A stretch of DNA of 6,619 nt from positions 1 to 6,619 of the forward strand of contig JAFDXS010000147.1 of the NCBI GenBank assembly GCA_018267795.1, written 5' to 3'. This document shows, piece by piece, positions 6,346 through 6,619 of this stretch. How positions within the stretch are numbered: the stretch's first letter is position 1; each line of letters opens with the position of its first letter. Both the position numbers and the translations under genes were made by a program. The notes below the pieces were generated by a model, which saw nothing but the letters and a program-made list of their open reading frames with translations, searched no databases and was not told the DNA's origin. Source of the stretch: Bacteroidota bacterium. GTDB taxonomy: Bacteria > Bacteroidota > Bacteroidia > Chitinophagales > Chitinophagaceae.

Positions 6346-6362
6346 TGCTTATTGAAAATGGC
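6326..6362 (+). repeat. 8-bp inverted repeat spanning the mutS start codon
   Basis: GCCATTTT (6326-6333) pairs with AAAATGGC (6355-6362), and G-U pairs could extend the stem by one on each side. The loop is about 20 nt. The right arm contains the mutS ATG, and the left arm lies between the two promoter elements. Only an RNA coming from upstream would carry both arms; a transcript from the local promoter would lack the left one. The symmetry is visible; the role is inferred. Confidence 0.5.
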
Positions 6363-6619
6363 TAAGAAAGAATCAGCGGAAACGCCTTTAATGAAACAGC
6401 ACAAGGAGATTAAAAACAAATATCCTGATGCTGTATTACTATTTCGTGTCGGCGACTTTTATGAAACATTCAGTGAGGATGCACATATAGCCTCGCGCGT
6501 GCTTGGTATTACTCTTACCAAGCGTTCGAACGGTGCTGCATCGTCTGTTGATCTTGCAGGATTCCCACATCATGCACTGGATACTTATCTGCACAAGCTC
6601 GTAAAAGCAGGCTACCGCG
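6358..6619 (+). CDS. mutS: DNA mismatch repair protein MutS, N-terminal part, cut by window end
   Basis: MutS binds mismatches and small loops and starts methyl-independent or MutL-dependent repair. The visible 87 residues belong to the mismatch-recognition domain I. MKQHKEIKNKYPDAVLLFRVGDFYETF carries the Phe-X-Glu motif (Phe34-Tyr35-Glu36) that wedges into the mismatch, and AGFPHHALDTYLHKLVKAGYR (67-87) is standard family sequence. The Phe-X-Glu motif separates it from MutS2, which lacks this domain. The remaining ~780 residues, including the ATPase, lie beyond the window. The ATG at 6358 is the only sensible start; the A-rich TTGAAAATG context fits Bacteroidota initiation. The gene follows a promoter of its own and is not tightly coupled to the aminopeptidase gene. 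Within the visible part nothing is broken. Confidence 0.95.
   Translation, partial: MAKKESAETPLMKQHKEIKNKYPDAVLLFRVGDFYETFSEDAHIASRVLGITLTKRSNGAASSVDLAGFPHHALDTYLHKLVKAGYR

Noticed and set aside
6285..6357. Possible replication origin because of the DnaA box
   Set aside because: There is only one box, no AT-rich unwinding element, and no dnaA, dnaN or gidA neighbour.

Overview
The window looks like ordinary chromosome from a member of the Bacteroidota, most likely near the Chitinophagaceae. Three things point there. The proteins have a Bacteroidota look: RlmD, bidomain FKBP isomerases, and an M1 peptidase with a GMEHQ motif. The promoter-like sites are of the TTTG/TAnnTTTG type used by that phylum's primary sigma factor. 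Ribosome-binding sites of Shine-Dalgarno type are largely absent, and starts are A-rich or translationally coupled. The placement rests on pattern recognition; no search was run.

Layout. Positions 1-1076 (+) hold the 3' three quarters of an rlmD-type 23S rRNA m5U methyltransferase gene whose start lies before the window. It converges on ndk (1160-1576, -) across a perfect 28-bp palindrome that should terminate both transcripts. ndk diverges from a four-gene block on the + strand, with both promoters in the 178-nt gap between start codons. The block is nrnA (1755-2768), a lipoprotein FKBP isomerase (2765-3661), a second secreted FKBP isomerase paralogous to the first (3695-4651) and a secreted M1 metallo-aminopeptidase (4635-6284). 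The 4-nt and 17-nt overlaps and a 33-nt gap support one operon. After a 73-nt gap with a promoter, a DnaA-box match and inverted repeats, mutS begins at 6358 and runs off the end.

How the genes fit. The flanking genes are core information-processing functions: rRNA modification, nucleotide pools and mismatch repair. The operon pairs a cytoplasmic nano-RNA/pAp phosphoesterase with three envelope proteins, two prolyl isomerases and one aminopeptidase, which could serve folding and peptide turnover in the periplasm; this link is inference. I found no mobile element, CRISPR array, RNA gene, toxin-antitoxin pair or defence system, and no clearly new system. The points most worth a second look are cis-acting: a 14-bp-stem hairpin inside the signal-peptide codons of the aminopeptidase gene, and the DnaA-box match and start-codon-spanning inverted repeat ahead of mutS. 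No stretch over 300 bases lacks a gene.
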